Shown in pieces: positions 18,773-26,357 of a stretch of DNA of 64,000 nt. The notes below the pieces were generated by a model, which saw only the letters and a program-made list of their open reading frames with translations, did not search any database and was not told the origin of the DNA. Each line of letters opens with the position of its first letter. The first letter of the stretch is position 1. The translations under genes were made by a program, and so were the position numbers. This DNA comes from a virus: IMG/VR virus record IMGVR_UViG_3300030390_001111, positions 450 through 64,449 of that record. One strand, 5' to 3'.

Positions 18773-19432
18773 TTATAACTCCGGAATTTTTGCATATGTA
18801 ATATAAATATCATTTGCATTTGCTTCCATGTATTTAGCTTTATTTTGGTTGAACCCTTTTATCTTAGAAAAAGATGTGGGTGGATTATATAGTTCCCATT
18901 GCAATCCTTTACGCATTGCAAAATCACATATCTTTGCATTCTCTTCAAATATAAGTGGACGCATATGATTGTAATCTGTATATGCTGGTCTATAGTCTGG
19001 GTAATGCTCTGGAGTAAAATCCATTACTTCACACCACCATGCAAAACTCTTTTGACTTTCACGATAGCATAGTGCAATGTAATCACCTGCAAAGTGATTC
19101 CATATGTAATCAAGGTTAAAATGTCTTGCAAATTGATGACTTTTTATTACACGTATACCTTCACCTGTAAATATTTCGTCAATATCATCTTGTAGTTCAG
19201 CTGGAGTCATGTAATTAAAATCTATCCAGTTTTCTCCACATCCCATTCCTGGGCCAAAGTAACTACCTGAATGTCCATTAAATAGATCATTAGGATTTAA
19301 TGGTCTATGATAAAATCTACGTTCGTCTGTTTCATCTGAACGATCTGCATCAATGACTTCTCTAAGTCCTGTGTCTACTCCACTCCATTTACTGCCTGGA
19401 ACTCCACAAAACCAGATGTTCTGTTTATTCAT
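18773..19432 (-). CDS. Sulfotransferase-like P-loop protein (219 aa)
   Basis: The N-terminus has a sulfate-donor-loop-like segment (FCGVPGSKWSG, residues 8-17). Later come VIKSHQF, like the KxH segment of PAPS sulfotransferases, and a YRESQKSFAWW helix where the 3'-phosphate motif is expected. The match is fold-level only and catalysis is unproven. A G-rich segment (GSYFGPGMGCGENW) follows. First gene of the operon whose later members are the second amidinotransferase and two radical SAM genes. Confidence 0.5.
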   Translation of the reverse strand: MNKQNIWFCGVPGSKWSGVDTGLREVIDADRSDETDERRFYHRPLNPNDLFNGHSGSYFGPGMGCGENWIDFNYMTPAELQDDIDEIFTGEGIRVIKSHQFARHFNLDYIWNHFAGDYIALCYRESQKSFAWWCEVMDFTPEHYPDYRPAYTDYNHMRPLIFEENAKICDFAMRKGLQWELYNPPTSFSKIKGFNQNKAKYMEANANDIYITYAKIPEL

Positions 19433-19456
19433 TATTGTATATACCTTCCAACTAGG

Positions 19457-19480
19457 AAAAGGAGACTGATGCCTCCTTTA
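19457..19480 (-). terminator. Rho-independent terminator
   Basis: On the minus strand AAAGGAG and CTCCTTT pair (7 bp, 8-nt loop) followed by a T, directly after the stop of the 95-aa gene. It separates the phage core genes from the radical SAM island. The hairpin is nearly symmetrical, but read-through in the plus direction meets no gene. Confidence 0.7.
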
Positions 19481-19481
19481 G

Positions 19482-19769
19482 TTATTTAAAATATTTTCCT
19501 AGAAATCCGCCTACGCCATTTAATACATCAGATTTAACTAATTCAAAATCAATCTTAACTTGGATGTCTTTGATATCATCTTTCATTATATGATTGAAAA
19601 CATCTTGTCCATCTTTTTCAATTCTTACAAGATCTTCTTTTGTCATAGTTACTTGTCTACCATCAACTAAATCTATGATAATTTCAAGTATGTATTCGGC
19701 TGGCACGTGATCTAGTGAAACCTGATCGAATATAATGTCAAACGATCTGTCTTTTCGCTCAATTGGCAT
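19482..19769 (-). CDS. Conserved small phage protein (95 aa)
   Basis: I chose ATG 19769 because AAGAGGA lies 9 nt upstream; a GTG at 19796 would add 9 residues. MPIERKDRSFDIIFD resembles small proteins of T4-like cyanophages, from memory. Strand-rich, no membrane segment. It is the last gene before the terminator. A stem-loop (TAGTGG/CCACTA, 19806-19825) lies in the gap to the gene upstream. Confidence 0.75.
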   Translation of the reverse strand: MPIERKDRSFDIIFDQVSLDHVPAEYILEIIIDLVDGRQVTMTKEDLVRIEKDGQDVFNHIMKDDIKDIQVKIDFELVKSDVLNGVGGFLGKYFK

Positions 19770-19829
19770 TCCACTAATCCTCTTATGAAGTGACACTAAT
19801 TACTCTAGTGGACTAAACCACTATACTAT

Positions 19830-20441
19830 TTACTCTGCTGGTGCAGGTGCTTTGGCTGGTCTGCCTCTGCGTGGCTTCAATGAAGGATCAAGTTCGTAAG
19901 CCTGTGCTTTTAGATTTTCAGCTTCAGCTTCAAATCCTTGAGCTTGATTCAGCATGCTCTTAGCAAGTTCTACATCGCCCATTACTGGTGCGTCTACAGG
20001 TGGTTGTCCAATTTCTGGAATATCACCTAAGTCACGTGCTGCTGGTTGCATTTGTGTAGTATCTGGTGCTACAACAGGTGCTCCATCAGTATCTTCTCTA
20101 ATAATATCATTCAGTTCTTTTAAATTAACTGATACACTATTATTAGGAGTCATTGCAACTTTTTCTGTAGGAAATTTAATTAAACGTCCTGAACTATGTA
20201 ATGTTTGTAACATATTAGTTCCGTCAGTAAAAACTGTTCTTTCAGCATACTCGTAAAAGTTTGCACTTGATTGTGCTCCGTTTGATTCAACGGCTGTCAT
20301 TAGATCATCATGCATCCAATCTGGAGCTGCATCTGTATCTACAAGTAGACAACTGTTTTGATCATCTGGTAGTTCGCGAAAGACTACAATACACTTCTTT
20401 TGTGTATTAATAATCTGTCCTACATGTTTAATGTTTGCCAT
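19830..20441 (-). CDS. Conserved phage protein with Ala/Pro-rich tail (203 aa)
   Basis: An N-terminal domain (about residues 1-115) is followed by a low-complexity Pro/Ala linker, a short helix with a Leu/Ala pattern (residues ~150-190) and a basic tail (KPRRGRPAKAPAP). That tail is an AT-hook-like RGRP motif, which suggests DNA or nucleoid contact. Function unknown; arranged as in T4-like cyanophages (from memory). Confidence 0.75.
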   Translation of the reverse strand: MANIKHVGQIINTQKKCIVVFRELPDDQNSCLLVDTDAAPDWMHDDLMTAVESNGAQSSANFYEYAERTVFTDGTNMLQTLHSSGRLIKFPTEKVAMTPNNSVSVNLKELNDIIREDTDGAPVVAPDTTQMQPAARDLGDIPEIGQPPVDAPVMGDVELAKSMLNQAQGFEAEAENLKAQAYELDPSLKPRRGRPAKAPAPAE

Positions 20442-20444
20442 AAT

Positions 20445-20675
20445 TTACTTCTCCTTAGAAGCCTCAGCCTCATCTTCTGGCTTTGCTTCTTCTTCTGGTG
20501 TGTTAGCTTTAACAAAAGCTACTAGTTTTTCAAAGCATGTTCCAACTTGTGTTGCTTCTGCTGCCTTGAATGCTCCTCGTTGCGTAGCAAGATCAATTAT
20601 ATTGCAAGCCATTACAATGTCTGCAATTTGAATCTGCGCCGTAGCGTTAGAGTCTTGTTTATTTTCTTCGCTCAT
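20445..20675 (-). CDS. Small helical phage protein with acidic tail (76 aa)
   Basis: The centre is helical (IADIVMACNIIDLATQRG...) and the last ~18 residues are Glu/Lys-rich. A late-promoter-like GATAAATA lies 43 nt upstream and AGGAGAA precedes the ATG. It is separated by 3 bases from the AT-hook protein gene downstream. No known function. Confidence 0.75.
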   Translation of the reverse strand: MSEENKQDSNATAQIQIADIVMACNIIDLATQRGAFKAAEATQVGTCFEKLVAFVKANTPEEEAKPEDEAEASKEK

Positions 20676-20717
20676 TTTTATATTCTCCTCGAGTTAAAAA
20701 TAATTATATACTATGTT

Positions 20718-20725
20718 TATTTATC
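20718..20725 (-). promoter_or_regulatory. T4-like late promoter motif
   Basis: GATAAATA overlaps the stop of the 97-aa gene and lies about 43 nt upstream of the 76-aa gene. It differs at one position from the T4 consensus TATAAATA. Confidence 0.45.
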
Positions 20726-21018
20726 TACGCAGATGCGAGTTTATTTAACATAAGTTTTTTCTCAAATTTATCTAAGTCCTTTAAGTCCTCAAACCATATT
20801 TGAAATACCATATTTGACTTGTCGACGGGCCTAATATGATAGAACGCCGTTACTTCTGATGTTAACCCATCCCAATCAATTGATGATTTAGGATCATTCG
20901 CAACAAGTAAAACCCTGTTACGCATCATGTTAACTATGATGTCAGTGTCACTTAAAAGTTGTAAATCACTTTCACTTAAACTTCCACTGTTCTTTACGAG
21001 CTTCAAGTTACTGTTCAT
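20725..21018 (-). CDS. Hypothetical protein (97 aa)
   Basis: ATG 21018 gives an 11-base overlap with the metallopeptidase/VWA gene; longer starts would run far into it. The C-terminal part (FQIWFEDLKDLDKFEKKLM) resembles an RNA-recognition-like strand-helix pattern, but this is weak. Unknown function. Confidence 0.65.
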   Translation of the reverse strand: MNSNLKLVKNSGSLSESDLQLLSDTDIIVNMMRNRVLLVANDPKSSIDWDGLTSEVTAFYHIRPVDKSNMVFQIWFEDLKDLDKFEKKLMLNKLASA

Positions 21019-22237
21019 AATGTATAGTAACTCCAAATGGTGCTTCAATCTTTCTTTGTGCATCACCGTGAATAACGTGTAGCACATCACAGTAATCTGG
21101 GTTACCCCAACTACCCCAAGGATAGCCATCTGTGAACATTACCATTTGATCTGGCTCAATTCCTTCTTGTTCCATGTAGTTATAAACTACATCAAAATCT
21201 GTTCCACCGCCACCTGTAATTTCGTATTCGTTCATTGAACGCCCGTCATCACTTGTAAATGTTTCTGGGGCATATACGTTTGTATCAAACTGTGCAATAT
21301 GAATTTTGTAACTTTGATACTGATCCATAATACCTTGCACTTCTGATAGGAAGTCACGCAACATTGTTTGACTTATACTTCCACTTGTATCTAAAAATAC
21401 GGCAACATTTAATTCTTCGTCTTTGTTCATGCCTGGAAATAATACTTCACCTGAACGTTTACTTGGACGCATAAATGTAAAATCATTCTTAAGAGAACTT
21501 TCTAGTTGTGTTCTTAACACATCTCGCCAATCCATTTTAGGTGAAACAAGTTCACTAATCATTCTTCTTACTGCTTCTGGCACATCTGGTCCTGCACTTT
21601 GAGCCGCTTGTATTACAGCCTGCTTAACTTCATCTTGTAGTGCTTTACGTTCTTCTTCAGACATAGTTACTTGAACATTCTTACCATCTGCATCACCTTC
21701 ACCGTCACCTGATCCGTCACCAAGTTCTATGTGAACATCCATGCCGCCACCTTCACCTGCGCCATCTTCAATTAGTTTATCATAAATCTCATATGAATTT
21801 AATCCACGATACTTCCAATCTAAACACATGTTTCCGCCATCTAATGATTCTGACTTAATAGGTTCTCCTACATGATGTTCTACTAGTGTCATGTTAATGT
21901 TGAAGTCTGCAGCTGCATTCCAAATCAATTTCTTGCGTTCGCCTCTCGCACCCATGTGATCGTATACAACATGCAGAACTTCATGGCCTACTAAAAAATC
22001 AAGTTCTGGATCGGATAGACGATTAATGAAGTCTACATTGTATAAAAACCTTTTGCCATCTGTAGCGGCAGTAGGAATATAACTAGTTGCATCTTCAAGT
22101 CTAAGGCGAGTTGCTAGTTGTCCAAAGAAAGGCTTTGTGAGTAGCAATCTAACACGGCTTTGTGTAATACGTTCAACTGCGGTTTTTTGCATTTCTGTAA
22201 TCTCCGTAACTTGAGTTTTTTCGATAGTATCTAACAT
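21008..22237 (-). CDS. VWA-like domain protein with metallopeptidase-type HExxH (409 aa)
   Basis: Two parts are clear. Residues ~25-150 hold an HEVLH zinc site (H85, E86, H89) of the predicted metallopeptidase family paired with VWA-like domains. The C-terminal half holds a MIDAS motif (DTSGS near residue 290), TGGGGTD and FTDG. A Gly/Asp-rich linker (GDGSGDGEGDADG) joins them. Such proteins work with MoxR AAA+ ATPases, and a MoxR gene lies one gene upstream. They may remodel or activate a protein complex during infection. Confidence 0.88.
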   Translation of the reverse strand: MLDTIEKTQVTEITEMQKTAVERITQSRVRLLLTKPFFGQLATRLRLEDATSYIPTAATDGKRFLYNVDFINRLSDPELDFLVGHEVLHVVYDHMGARGERKKLIWNAAADFNINMTLVEHHVGEPIKSESLDGGNMCLDWKYRGLNSYEIYDKLIEDGAGEGGGMDVHIELGDGSGDGEGDADGKNVQVTMSEEERKALQDEVKQAVIQAAQSAGPDVPEAVRRMISELVSPKMDWRDVLRTQLESSLKNDFTFMRPSKRSGEVLFPGMNKDEELNVAVFLDTSGSISQTMLRDFLSEVQGIMDQYQSYKIHIAQFDTNVYAPETFTSDDGRSMNEYEITGGGGTDFDVVYNYMEQEGIEPDQMVMFTDGYPWGSWGNPDYCDVLHVIHGDAQRKIEAPFGVTIHYEQ

Positions 22238-22246
22238 TATAGTAGT

Positions 22247-22275
22247 ATTATAGCATTTATGGTTATTATAGTCAA
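22247..22275 (-). promoter_or_regulatory. Sigma70-type promoter, near-leaderless
   Basis: TTGACT and TATAAT with a 17-bp spacer. Only 9 nt separate the -10 box from the ATG of the VWA gene, so the mRNA would have a leader of 0-3 nt. Confidence 0.8.
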
Positions 22276-22282
22276 CCGTTAA

Positions 22283-22612
22283 TTAGATTGAAAGTTTAAA
22301 AAGCATAGCTTCTTCTGGGTTTTTAAAGTAAATTGCATGTGAATCATCATTATTTGCATATTTGTGTATCTCAAAATTTTGGTGAAAGCAGTGTGTTCTG
22401 CACCATCTTTGGGCTATTGTCAATCTGCCTCTAATACTAACTTTGGTTGATTCTGCTTTCCATCTATTCTTATATTCAAATATATCTTGTGGTGTTGCAT
22501 CTTTAAAATCTAATCCGTATAAACGAATGTTTGTCCTTTCTCGAGGTGAGTAGAGGGAAAGGTCAACTATCTCTCCCTCTCTCAGCTTGGGCGTAATATA
22601 ACTACTACGCAT
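22283..22612 (-). CDS. Hypothetical protein (109 aa)
   Basis: ATG 22612 gives an 8-base overlap with the MoxR gene stop; ATG 22651 would add 13 residues and a longer overlap. It is basic, with a Trp/Cys/His-containing middle (RWCRTHCFHQNF) and a C-terminal PEEAMLFKL helix. No family recognised. Its position between MoxR and VWA partners suggests a cofactor or substrate of that system. Confidence 0.7.
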   Translation of the reverse strand: MRSSYITPKLREGEIVDLSLYSPRERTNIRLYGLDFKDATPQDIFEYKNRWKAESTKVSIRGRLTIAQRWCRTHCFHQNFEIHKYANNDDSHAIYFKNPEEAMLFKLSI

Positions 22613-23741
22613 CAAGCACCAAACGTCCGTACCTTGAGAAATATTCCTCAAAACGCTCGATTTTGTCTTGCTTAGGAACTAGTTTATATTGTTGCATTGC
22701 AACCCTACTAGCCATGATAACCATTTCTGTTTCAAAGTTATCCATCATAAACCCAAGCATGTTTGAAAAGCTCTTGTGGTATTTGTCCATCTTACCGGAC
22801 TTTTCTCCAGTAATGCTACGATCACGTAGTTCGTAACATAGTGAAGTTGCTAGTGCATACTTGGCACTAATTTCTGTTGACTGCATAGTTTTAACTTTGC
22901 CGTCTAACACTTCTACAGGATCTGGTAAGTCGCCTGCAATCTTACGGTGTGCCATAAACTTAACTGCAACACCTTCTCCTACACAACCTGCAACCAAATC
23001 TGTTTGCAATCCATCTGCAAGATCATCTGCATCTTCAATAAGTTCTGAAGTAAATGTCCAAGCCCTTGGTGTAGCAAATCCTCTTGAACTTGACGCTGGA
23101 TCAAAGTTATAAAGATCGCCTTTAGCAAACGACAAGTAACCTACAACGTCTGCATCTATGTCATGTTGCACTGCCCAATTTAACCAATCTTGGAAATCAA
23201 CACGTAGTTCAAAGTGAACAAACCTGTTCTCAAGTGGCTTAGGCATTCTATACGTAACACCTTTATCTGTTTCACGATTACCTGCGGCAATCATTACAAC
23301 GTTATCTGGTAGTTCGTATTGGCCAATTCTACGATTTAGAATGAGCTGGTAACCTGCAGCTTGCACACTTGGTGCAGCAGAGTTCATCTCATCTAGGAAC
23401 ACAATAACAGTATCGTATTGTGCGGCAACTTCTTTGCTTGGCAAATCAGCTGGTGGGAGCCACTTCATTACACCTGACTTTACGTCAGGAACAGGATAAC
23501 CACGCAAATCAGTTGGCTCAAACAATGCAAGACGCATATCAATAACTAGGGTTGAGCCTAGTTCGCCTGAGTCGCCAATGCCTTGCACTAGCTCTGATTT
23601 ACCAATTCCTGGAGGACCCCATAAAAATACTGGACGCTTCTTTTTAAACGCTCTAGTAATAAGGGTAGTTGCTTCACTAATCTTAACGGTACGAGTTTCA
23701 GTAATAGTTGACATTTTTTCTTCCTTCTTGTTAGTTGACAT
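22605..23741 (-). CDS. MoxR-family AAA+ ATPase (378 aa)
   Basis: Walker A is GPPGIGKSE near residue 42, Walker B VIVFLDEMNS near residue 110, and AAGNRETDKG is sensor 1, as in MoxR/RavA ATPases. It pairs with the VWA/metallopeptidase protein downstream. Two starts are possible. ATG 23741 sits 6 nt after the -10 box and would be leaderless; ATG 23714 has an AAGGAAG site and begins MSTITETRT. The leaderless start is reported because two other promoters here show the same 6-nt spacing. Confidence 0.9.
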   Translation of the reverse strand: MSTNKKEEKMSTITETRTVKISEATTLITRAFKKKRPVFLWGPPGIGKSELVQGIGDSGELGSTLVIDMRLALFEPTDLRGYPVPDVKSGVMKWLPPADLPSKEVAAQYDTVIVFLDEMNSAAPSVQAAGYQLILNRRIGQYELPDNVVMIAAGNRETDKGVTYRMPKPLENRFVHFELRVDFQDWLNWAVQHDIDADVVGYLSFAKGDLYNFDPASSSRGFATPRAWTFTSELIEDADDLADGLQTDLVAGCVGEGVAVKFMAHRKIAGDLPDPVEVLDGKVKTMQSTEISAKYALATSLCYELRDRSITGEKSGKMDKYHKSFSNMLGFMMDNFETEMVIMASRVAMQQYKLVPKQDKIERFEEYFSRYGRLVLDA

Positions 23742-23747
23742 AATTAT

Positions 23748-23776
23748 ATGTTACAGTATTTACTTTCAGTTGTCAA
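23748..23776 (-). promoter_or_regulatory. Sigma70-type promoter for the MoxR gene
   Basis: TTGACA and TAACAT with 17-bp spacing. The ATG lies 6 nt after the -10 box. Confidence 0.75.
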
Positions 23777-23779
23777 GCC

Positions 23780-23932
23780 TTAATTGCCTAATAATTGAAT
23801 TAAATACCACCACGTATATTCCTTGCTATTTTCAACGCCAAACATCCACAATGTATCAATCCACCCTAGGGCAAATATAGTAATTAATGTGCCTGCAATA
23901 ACGTCTGAAATTGTTGTTTTAAAAGTTGACAT
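23780..23932 (-). CDS. Small membrane protein (50 aa)
   Basis: Starts MSTFKTTISDVIAG and has one hydrophobic helix (about residues 10-30, GTLITIFALGWIDTLWMF) and an aromatic C-terminal half. It has its own operator-bearing promoter and an AAGAAAGAGA site. Early, strongly promoted small membrane proteins in phages often affect the host envelope; here that is only a guess. Confidence 0.65.
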   Translation of the reverse strand: MSTFKTTISDVIAGTLITIFALGWIDTLWMFGVENSKEYTWWYLIQLLGN

Positions 23933-23966
23933 ATAAATCTCTTTCTTTTTTATTAACTATACTTAC

Positions 23967-23995
23967 AGTATACAGTAAGACGTCTTACTTGTCAA
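23967..23995 (-). promoter_or_regulatory. Sigma70-type promoter with palindromic operator in the spacer
   Basis: TTGACA-17 bp-TATACT. The spacer holds AGTAAGAC-GTCTTACT (23974-23989), a perfect 16-bp palindrome. The same arrangement recurs before the subtilisin gene at 39.5 kb with two base changes over about 37 bp, so it is very likely the site of a shared regulator. Confidence 0.85.
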
Positions 23996-24061
23996 CCTTT
24001 ACATGCAACAAAAAACCCTTATTTTACAATACTTTGTAATTTTTTTTAAATAAATACGTGT

Positions 24062-24685
24062 ATGAAATACAGTTTTGAGTTCAATATTACCAGTTTTTGC
24101 CAGGCAAAATGTGCTAGTTGTGAAAGAACTATCAATGAAGGCAATTTTAAACCAACACATTATCCTATAGAAAAATTTGAAAAGACACTAAAAAACCTAA
24201 GTAGCCTTAAAATTTATAGGATTACATTATGTGGTGAATGGGGAGACCCTATGATGCATCCAGAGATAGAAGATATCATAAGACTTTGCACTGAGCAAGG
24301 CTATCGTGTTGAATTAATGACAAATGGTGGATTAAGAACTCCAAAATTTTATGAAAGATTAGCAAAAGAACATCCTAGACTTGAACTGTTTTTTTGTATA
24401 GATGGATTAGATCACGACACTAATTGGAAGTATAGAGAAGGTGTTGACTGGCAAAAGGCATGGAATAATATGCATAGCTGGTTTGCTAATGGCGGTGGCG
24501 GACAATGGGAAATGTTGCTTTTTACATGGAATCATCATCAACTTGAAGATGCTAGAAAACATGCACTAAAAAATAAAATTGATATTAACTTTAAAATTAA
24601 TACCAGAGATGACTTTCCTGGATGTCTAAAATCATATCAAAAGGAGGCAGTGAGTGAGCGACTCAAAGCAATCTACATGCATTAG
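24062..24685 (+). CDS. Radical SAM domain half of a split radical SAM/SPASM gene (207 aa)
   Basis: Core cluster C13-C17-C20 (SFCQAKCASC) and CGEWGDPMMHPE, closely like the GNWGDPMMHP segment of the protein at 8.5 kb. The frame ends shortly after the barrel, where the paralogue continues into its C-terminal SPASM part; that part follows here in the +1 frame with a 32-base overlap. No strong promoter is visible; AAATAAATAC just before the ATG resembles a late promoter but is too close for a leader. Either two polypeptides make one enzyme or a frameshift joins them. Confidence 0.85.
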   Translation: MKYSFEFNITSFCQAKCASCERTINEGNFKPTHYPIEKFEKTLKNLSSLKIYRITLCGEWGDPMMHPEIEDIIRLCTEQGYRVELMTNGGLRTPKFYERLAKEHPRLELFFCIDGLDHDTNWKYREGVDWQKAWNNMHSWFANGGGGQWEMLLFTWNHHQLEDARKHALKNKIDINFKINTRDDFPGCLKSYQKEAVSERLKAIYMH

Positions 24686-25022
24686 TTGTATTTTTCATAC
24701 TAAGAAAAGACGGGATTTTTATATAGATGCGTCTCAGACTGTATGGCCATGCTGTCATTATGCTAACTTAGGCATAACCGAAAAAGGCGTAGATCAACTA
24801 TATAAGCTAGATCGAAAATTATGGCAGTCTTTAAAAGATAATCCAGGTTGGAATAAAATTAGTAAAAATGATATAGAAAGTATTTTATCAAATGAAATCT
24901 ATGCACGTGACATATATTTTCCTGGATGGGAAACTACGCCAACGAAGGCATGTGCAAAATTTTGTGGTGGTGAAGAAAAAGTTTCTTCAAATAAACTAAG
25001 GGGCGATTATAATAATAATTAA
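24654..25022 (+). CDS. SPASM-domain half of the split radical SAM gene (122 aa)
   Basis: The cysteine pattern (CISCIF, VWPCCHYA, CAKFCGGE) matches the C-terminal auxiliary cluster part of the paralogue at 8.5 kb. A GTG start lies 6 nt after a perfect AGGAGG, with an in-frame TGA just before it, so the piece can be translated alone. The same AGGAGG could instead stimulate a +1 frameshift from the upstream frame. Ends one base before the convergent Smr gene; no terminator is seen there. Confidence 0.8.
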   Translation: MSDSKQSTCISCIFHTKKRRDFYIDASQTVWPCCHYANLGITEKGVDQLYKLDRKLWQSLKDNPGWNKISKNDIESILSNEIYARDIYFPGWETTPTKACAKFCGGEEKVSSNKLRGDYNNN

Positions 25023-25023
25023 T

Positions 25024-25338
25024 CTAAGTATTCCACTTTGCAACTAACTTAGCAATCTCGTCTGAAGTTGCAAGTCTAGTAGGTTTAACATTTTGTTGTT
25101 GTGGTTTATTTTTCTTCTTTAGTTTAACTTTAAAAGATCCTGTATTGTGTCCATCTTGTTCTACTGACACTGTTAATGGATTTCCATTAACCCAACCTTT
25201 TATTTCTTCAGACATTTTTCCATGTCCGGTTATAACTATTATAAATTTAAATCCTTTTGCATAAGACGTTTCAACATACGCATTAAATTGCTTCCATGCA
25301 TCATGCACTTTTTGTCCATGTAAATCTAGTTTTTTCAT
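25024..25338 (-). CDS. Smr-domain protein (104 aa)
   Basis: LDLHG at residues 4-8 and FIIVITGHGK near residue 36 are the two signature motifs of the Smr (MutS2 C-terminal) nuclease domain; the domain fills most of the protein. A basic low-complexity stretch (KLKKKNKPQQQN) follows. Stand-alone Smr proteins are nucleases acting on DNA or RNA. It overlaps the upstream 64-aa gene by 4 bases. Confidence 0.85.
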   Translation of the reverse strand: MKKLDLHGQKVHDAWKQFNAYVETSYAKGFKFIIVITGHGKMSEEIKGWVNGNPLTVSVEQDGHNTGSFKVKLKKKNKPQQQNVKPTRLATSDEIAKLVAKWNT

Positions 25339-25529
25339 ATATCTCTTTTTATTACAAATTCCATTCCGTGGGAATTTCCTACATACACACCGGTCTTAGT
25401 TCGCTTGAACCATAGTGGAACACCGTTGAGTAATACTCTTAATGAGTCTTTTGTTATGCTGACTATTGTTCCTTCAGCGTCTGTTTCGTGATCAGTGCAA
25501 TGAACGTTTACTTTATCATCAACTCTCAT
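25335..25529 (-). CDS. Small beta-strand protein (64 aa)
   Basis: Starts MRVDDKVNVHC; alternating strands (EGTIVSITKDSLRVLLNGVPLWFKRT) suggest a small SH3-like barrel that may bind nucleic acid. No known family. It overlaps the Smr gene by 4 bases and follows the rubredoxin stop by one base. Confidence 0.7.
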   Translation of the reverse strand: MRVDDKVNVHCTDHETDAEGTIVSITKDSLRVLLNGVPLWFKRTKTGVYVGNSHGMEFVIKRDI

Positions 25530-25530
25530 T

Positions 25531-25704
25531 TTATTCTTCCATTAATACAAAATCTTCTTTGCCTACACTACACACAGGACATACCCAATCGTCTGGGATA
25601 TTTTCCCATAGTGTTCCTGGTGCAAACCCTTCGTCTGGGTCACCTAGTGCTTCGTCGTATATATGAAAACAAACTGTGCATTCATATTTTCTATATTTGT
25701 CCAT
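25531..25704 (-). CDS. Rubredoxin (57 aa)
   Basis: Near-canonical rubredoxin: two CxxC knuckles at C9/C12 (YECTVC) and C42/C45 (VCPVC), with [11 protein letters not shown] and WENIPDDW between them. It binds one Fe with four Cys and carries single electrons in the cytoplasm. The normal family length is ~54. Possible roles are donating electrons to the radical SAM enzymes or to an oxygenase. Rubredoxins occur in marine phages but the partner is unknown. Confidence 0.95.
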   Translation of the reverse strand: MDKYRKYECTVCFHIYDEALGDPDEGFAPGTLWENIPDDWVCPVCSVGKEDFVLMEE

Positions 25705-25705
25705 A

Positions 25706-26038
25706 TTAATCTTTATTCTTAAGCCAACCTTCTGTGCCAGCTAATCTAGCCATAAAGGCGTCTTGTTCGCTAAACAATACCATATCTTTTTTATCTATAT
25801 AATATGGATGTTGCATTTTGCTTTGTAAATCCATTAAGTTACCTGCTAACTTTCCTGGTGTTTCTACTGTCCAAGATCGACATTTCTTTTTTAATAAGTT
25901 AACACCTTTTTTAGTTAGCCTCAGAGACTTTGGCGTCTGAAATAAAAGTCTAGCACTATTACCTACCACTGTTACGTTTGGTATTAAGTTTACTAGTATT
26001 TCACTTTGAATCGCTGTGATCTCTGTTAATTGTTTCAC
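25706..26038 (-). CDS. Hypothetical protein (110 aa)
   Basis: Basic protein with [15 protein letters not shown] near the middle, like a wing-helix segment, and [17 protein letters not shown] at the end. The GTG start overlaps the upstream gene by 38 bases and a later start is possible. Resembles unnamed T4-like cyanophage proteins (from memory). Confidence 0.65.
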   Translation of the reverse strand: MKQLTEITAIQSEILVNLIPNVTVVGNSARLLFQTPKSLRLTKKGVNLLKKKCRSWTVETPGKLAGNLMDLQSKMQHPYYIDKKDMVLFSEQDAFMARLAGTEGWLKNKD

Positions 26039-26303
26039 CTTCCAACAACCTTACTACTTCAAATGATTCCGTATTAAACTTTTTGTTTAATCTGTCTGCT
26101 AAGTTAAAAGCATGGCCACTGTTACTAAAGCTAACTTTTTTATACTTAGGTCCTGGATAGTTTACCAGTGTATTCATTGTTCTTAAATTGATTGGTTTCT
26201 TGTTATGGTAAACGGCATATATTGCCTCAGCATCTAAGATTTGTTCTGTGTTATAATTCTTATCAACAATCTCTAACATAATATTGGGTTTAGGTCTTGC
26301 CAT
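26001..26303 (-). CDS. Conserved small phage protein (100 aa)
   Basis: ATG 26303 (MARPKPNIMLEIVDK) is preferred: it follows GGAGAGAGAAAAGT, and the N-terminus fits small T4-like cyanophage proteins (from memory). No motif with a known function. Confidence 0.7.
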   Translation of the reverse strand: MARPKPNIMLEIVDKNYNTEQILDAEAIYAVYHNKKPINLRTMNTLVNYPGPKYKKVSFSNSGHAFNLADRLNKKFNTESFEVVRLLEGETINRDHSDSK

Positions 26304-26357
26304 ACTTTTCTCTCTCCTATACATGTATTTAGCACGATAGAAGAATTAAGTAGTGTT

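Noticed and set aside
25020-25026. Terminator between the convergent split radical SAM gene and the Smr gene
   Set aside because: The gap is one base and no stable hairpin was found around it.
26001-26324. Longer start of the MARPKP protein
   Set aside because: The extra 7 residues include the ribosome binding site of the ATG at 26303.
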